Source: Bacteroidaceae bacterium (GTDB lineage: Bacteria > Bacteroidota > Bacteroidia > Bacteroidales > Bacteroidaceae). Taken from it: a stretch of DNA of 7,289 bases. Location: contig JABUUA010000082.1 in the NCBI GenBank assembly GCA_021443405.1, positions 1 to 7,289 on the forward strand, read 5' to 3'. Both the position numbers and the translations under genes were made by a program. A model generated the notes under the pieces. It was not told where the DNA came from. It saw nothing but the letters and a program-made list of their open reading frames with translations, and searched no databases. Of the stretch, positions 6,184 to 7,289 are shown one piece after another (position 1 is the first letter of the stretch; each line of letters opens with the position of its first letter).

Positions 6184-7212
6184 CAACAAGCGACGCAGGA
6201 TAAACAATTGTCGTCGACATTCTCCAAGCAGAGTGTCGACGAATTGTCGGCGGAACTCGACCTACCCGAAATACAGGCGACGGGTGAGTTGATAGGAGGA
6301 ACGCTATCGGGCCCCGATACTTATTTCGAATATCGTGGTATGGGCTTCGGTCTGCAATACGAGATAGCTGAGGAGTTTGGTCACGTCATCGGGGCTCGCG
6401 TCCGCATGGAAGTGGCCCACGATACTACGGAGTTGCTGACCATGCTGAGCAAGGGAGATATCGACTTCATCTGCATGGACATGCCCGAACAACCGGACAT
6501 GGAGCGATGCGTGAACAATTGGCTGACCCGCAGTTCCTCGCCGGAATTGGCCCGCGCCGTGAATGATTGGTACGAACCGACTATCATCCACCAAATAAAA
6601 TTACGTCACCAACAGCGAAATCAGCAGGTGAGGACGGTGAGACGTAAGGCGCGCCCCGTCATCCTGAACGCATCTCGAGGACAAATCTCGCAATTCGATG
6701 CCATCCTGAAACGGCAGGCGCAGCGCATTGGCTGGGATTGGAGACTGCTGGCCGCGCAGTGTTATCAGGAGTCGGCTTTCGACCCGAAGGCCGTATCGTG
6801 GGCGGGAGCTCAGGGACTCATGCAGATTATGCCGGGCACAGCTGCGCATTTGGGACTGAACGGCACGGCAGTTTGGGAGCCCGACGCCAATATCACTGCG
6901 GGCGCACAATATCTCAAAGAACTGTCAACAACGTTTTCCGACATTGCTAACCCGAGCGAACGGATTCGATTTACCTTGGCGGCCTACAACGGAGGCGCCG
7001 GACATATCCGCGACGCCATGGCGTTGGCAAAGAACGAAGGACGTAACGTGCAGCGCTGGACTGAGGTCGTTCCGTTTGTGTTGCGCCTAAGTCAAGCGCG
7101 CTATTATCGGAATCCCGTGGTGAAATATGGGTATATGCGTGGTTCGGAGACGGTAGATTACGTGGCAAAAATCGAGGAACGCTGGCGGCAGTATCGCCAA
7201 GCCGTTCACTAA
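6166..7212 (+). CDS. MltF-like lytic transglycosylase, probable lipoprotein
   Basis: This likely cleaves the MurNAc-GlcNAc bond of peptidoglycan from the periplasmic side of a membrane, forming 1,6-anhydro products. Coordinates begin at the first canonical start (TTG), giving 348 residues, but the true start is probably upstream because MWLGSC is only the tail of a lipoprotein signal peptide. Residues 40-109 resemble the first lobe of a family 3 solute-binding domain, as in MltF: GELIGGTLSGPDTYF, then GFGLQYEIAEEFG and LSKGDIDFI. The rest of that domain is largely missing, leaving only a stretch (117-137) that resembles its C-terminal end. Residues 172-345 are an SLT domain with catalytic Glu202 in CYQESAFDP, GAQGLMQIMPGTA (214-226), AAYNGG (272-277) and TVDYVAKI (329-336). 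It follows udk directly and is probably co-transcribed. The family call is firm; the symbol mltF is withheld because of the short binding domain. Confidence 0.88.
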   Translation: MWLGSCQQATQDKQLSSTFSKQSVDELSAELDLPEIQATGELIGGTLSGPDTYFEYRGMGFGLQYEIAEEFGHVIGARVRMEVAHDTTELLTMLSKGDIDFICMDMPEQPDMERCVNNWLTRSSSPELARAVNDWYEPTIIHQIKLRHQQRNQQVRTVRRKARPVILNASRGQISQFDAILKRQAQRIGWDWRLLAAQCYQESAFDPKAVSWAGAQGLMQIMPGTAAHLGLNGTAVWEPDANITAGAQYLKELSTTFSDIANPSERIRFTLAAYNGGAGHIRDAMALAKNEGRNVQRWTEVVPFVLRLSQARYYRNPVVKYGYMRGSETVDYVAKIEERWRQYRQAVH

Positions 7213-7239
7213 TCTTACTTATATAATATAGTAAATCAT

Positions 7240-7289
7240 TTGAGCACTGCATCAAACTTTTACGACGAACTTGAACTGATAATCCCAGC
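7240..7289 (+). CDS. Possible start of a further gene, truncated by the window edge
   Basis: From a TTG at 7240 the frame is open to the edge and reads MSTASNFYDELELIIP, a composition plausible for a real N-terminus. The FYDEL...IP pattern is reminiscent of the start of Bacteroidetes FAD-linked oxidase/D-lactate dehydrogenase-like proteins, but 16 residues are too few to name it. The 27-nt spacer after the transglycosylase stop is AT-rich, with no clear terminator, so this could be a third gene of the udk operon. It may equally be chance. Confidence 0.25.
   Translation, partial: MSTASNFYDELELIIP

Overview
The window looks like chromosomal DNA from a member of the Bacteroidales, probably a Prevotella-like species; the genus is inference. 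Three things point there. Promoter-like sites match the Bacteroidetes -7 box TAnnTTTG, with a -33 element 19 nt upstream. Start codons lack recognisable Shine-Dalgarno sequences. The gene content (compact hisG-hisD-hisC-hisB with a bifunctional HisB, a serC gene, and uridine kinase followed by a lytic transglycosylase) fits that order. There are no insertion sequences, tRNAs, rRNAs or phage genes.

Left part (1-1191), minus strand: the first 302 codons of serC (phosphoserine aminotransferase), whose 3' end lies beyond the left edge. The 275-nt gap upstream of it holds a good serC promoter and, at 1022-1131, an array of five 22-nt units. Each unit is an imperfect dyad. This array is the most unusual non-coding structure in the window.

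Centre (1192-5432), minus strand: a tightly packed histidine operon, hisG-hisD-hisC-hisB. It encodes steps 1 (HisG), 6 (HisB C-terminal half), 7 (HisC), 8 (HisB N-terminal half) and 9-10 (HisD). The HisI/E, HisA and HisH/HisF steps are not here and must be encoded elsewhere. HisG is the long form with a C-terminal regulatory domain. The HisB phosphatase half lacks all four cysteine/histidine zinc ligands of the E. coli enzyme.

Divergent intergenic region (5433-5530): two face-to-face promoters, one for hisG and one for udk, occupy the same 34 bp. Their -33 and -7 elements are interlocked and bounded by the inverted repeat TTACAAA/TTTGTAA.

Right part (5531-7289), plus strand: udk (uridine kinase), then an MltF-like lytic transglycosylase that is almost certainly a lipoprotein. 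Its signal peptide extends upstream of the first canonical start codon, and no ATG, GTG or TTG is available in frame. The only obvious coupled start is an ATA inside an ATAA overlap with the udk stop. Its periplasmic-binding-protein-like domain is also strongly shortened. The final 50 nt may begin another gene.

No wholly new multi-gene system is evident. The points worth a second look are the 22-nt dyad array, the interlocked divergent promoters, and the start and domain structure of the transglycosylase.
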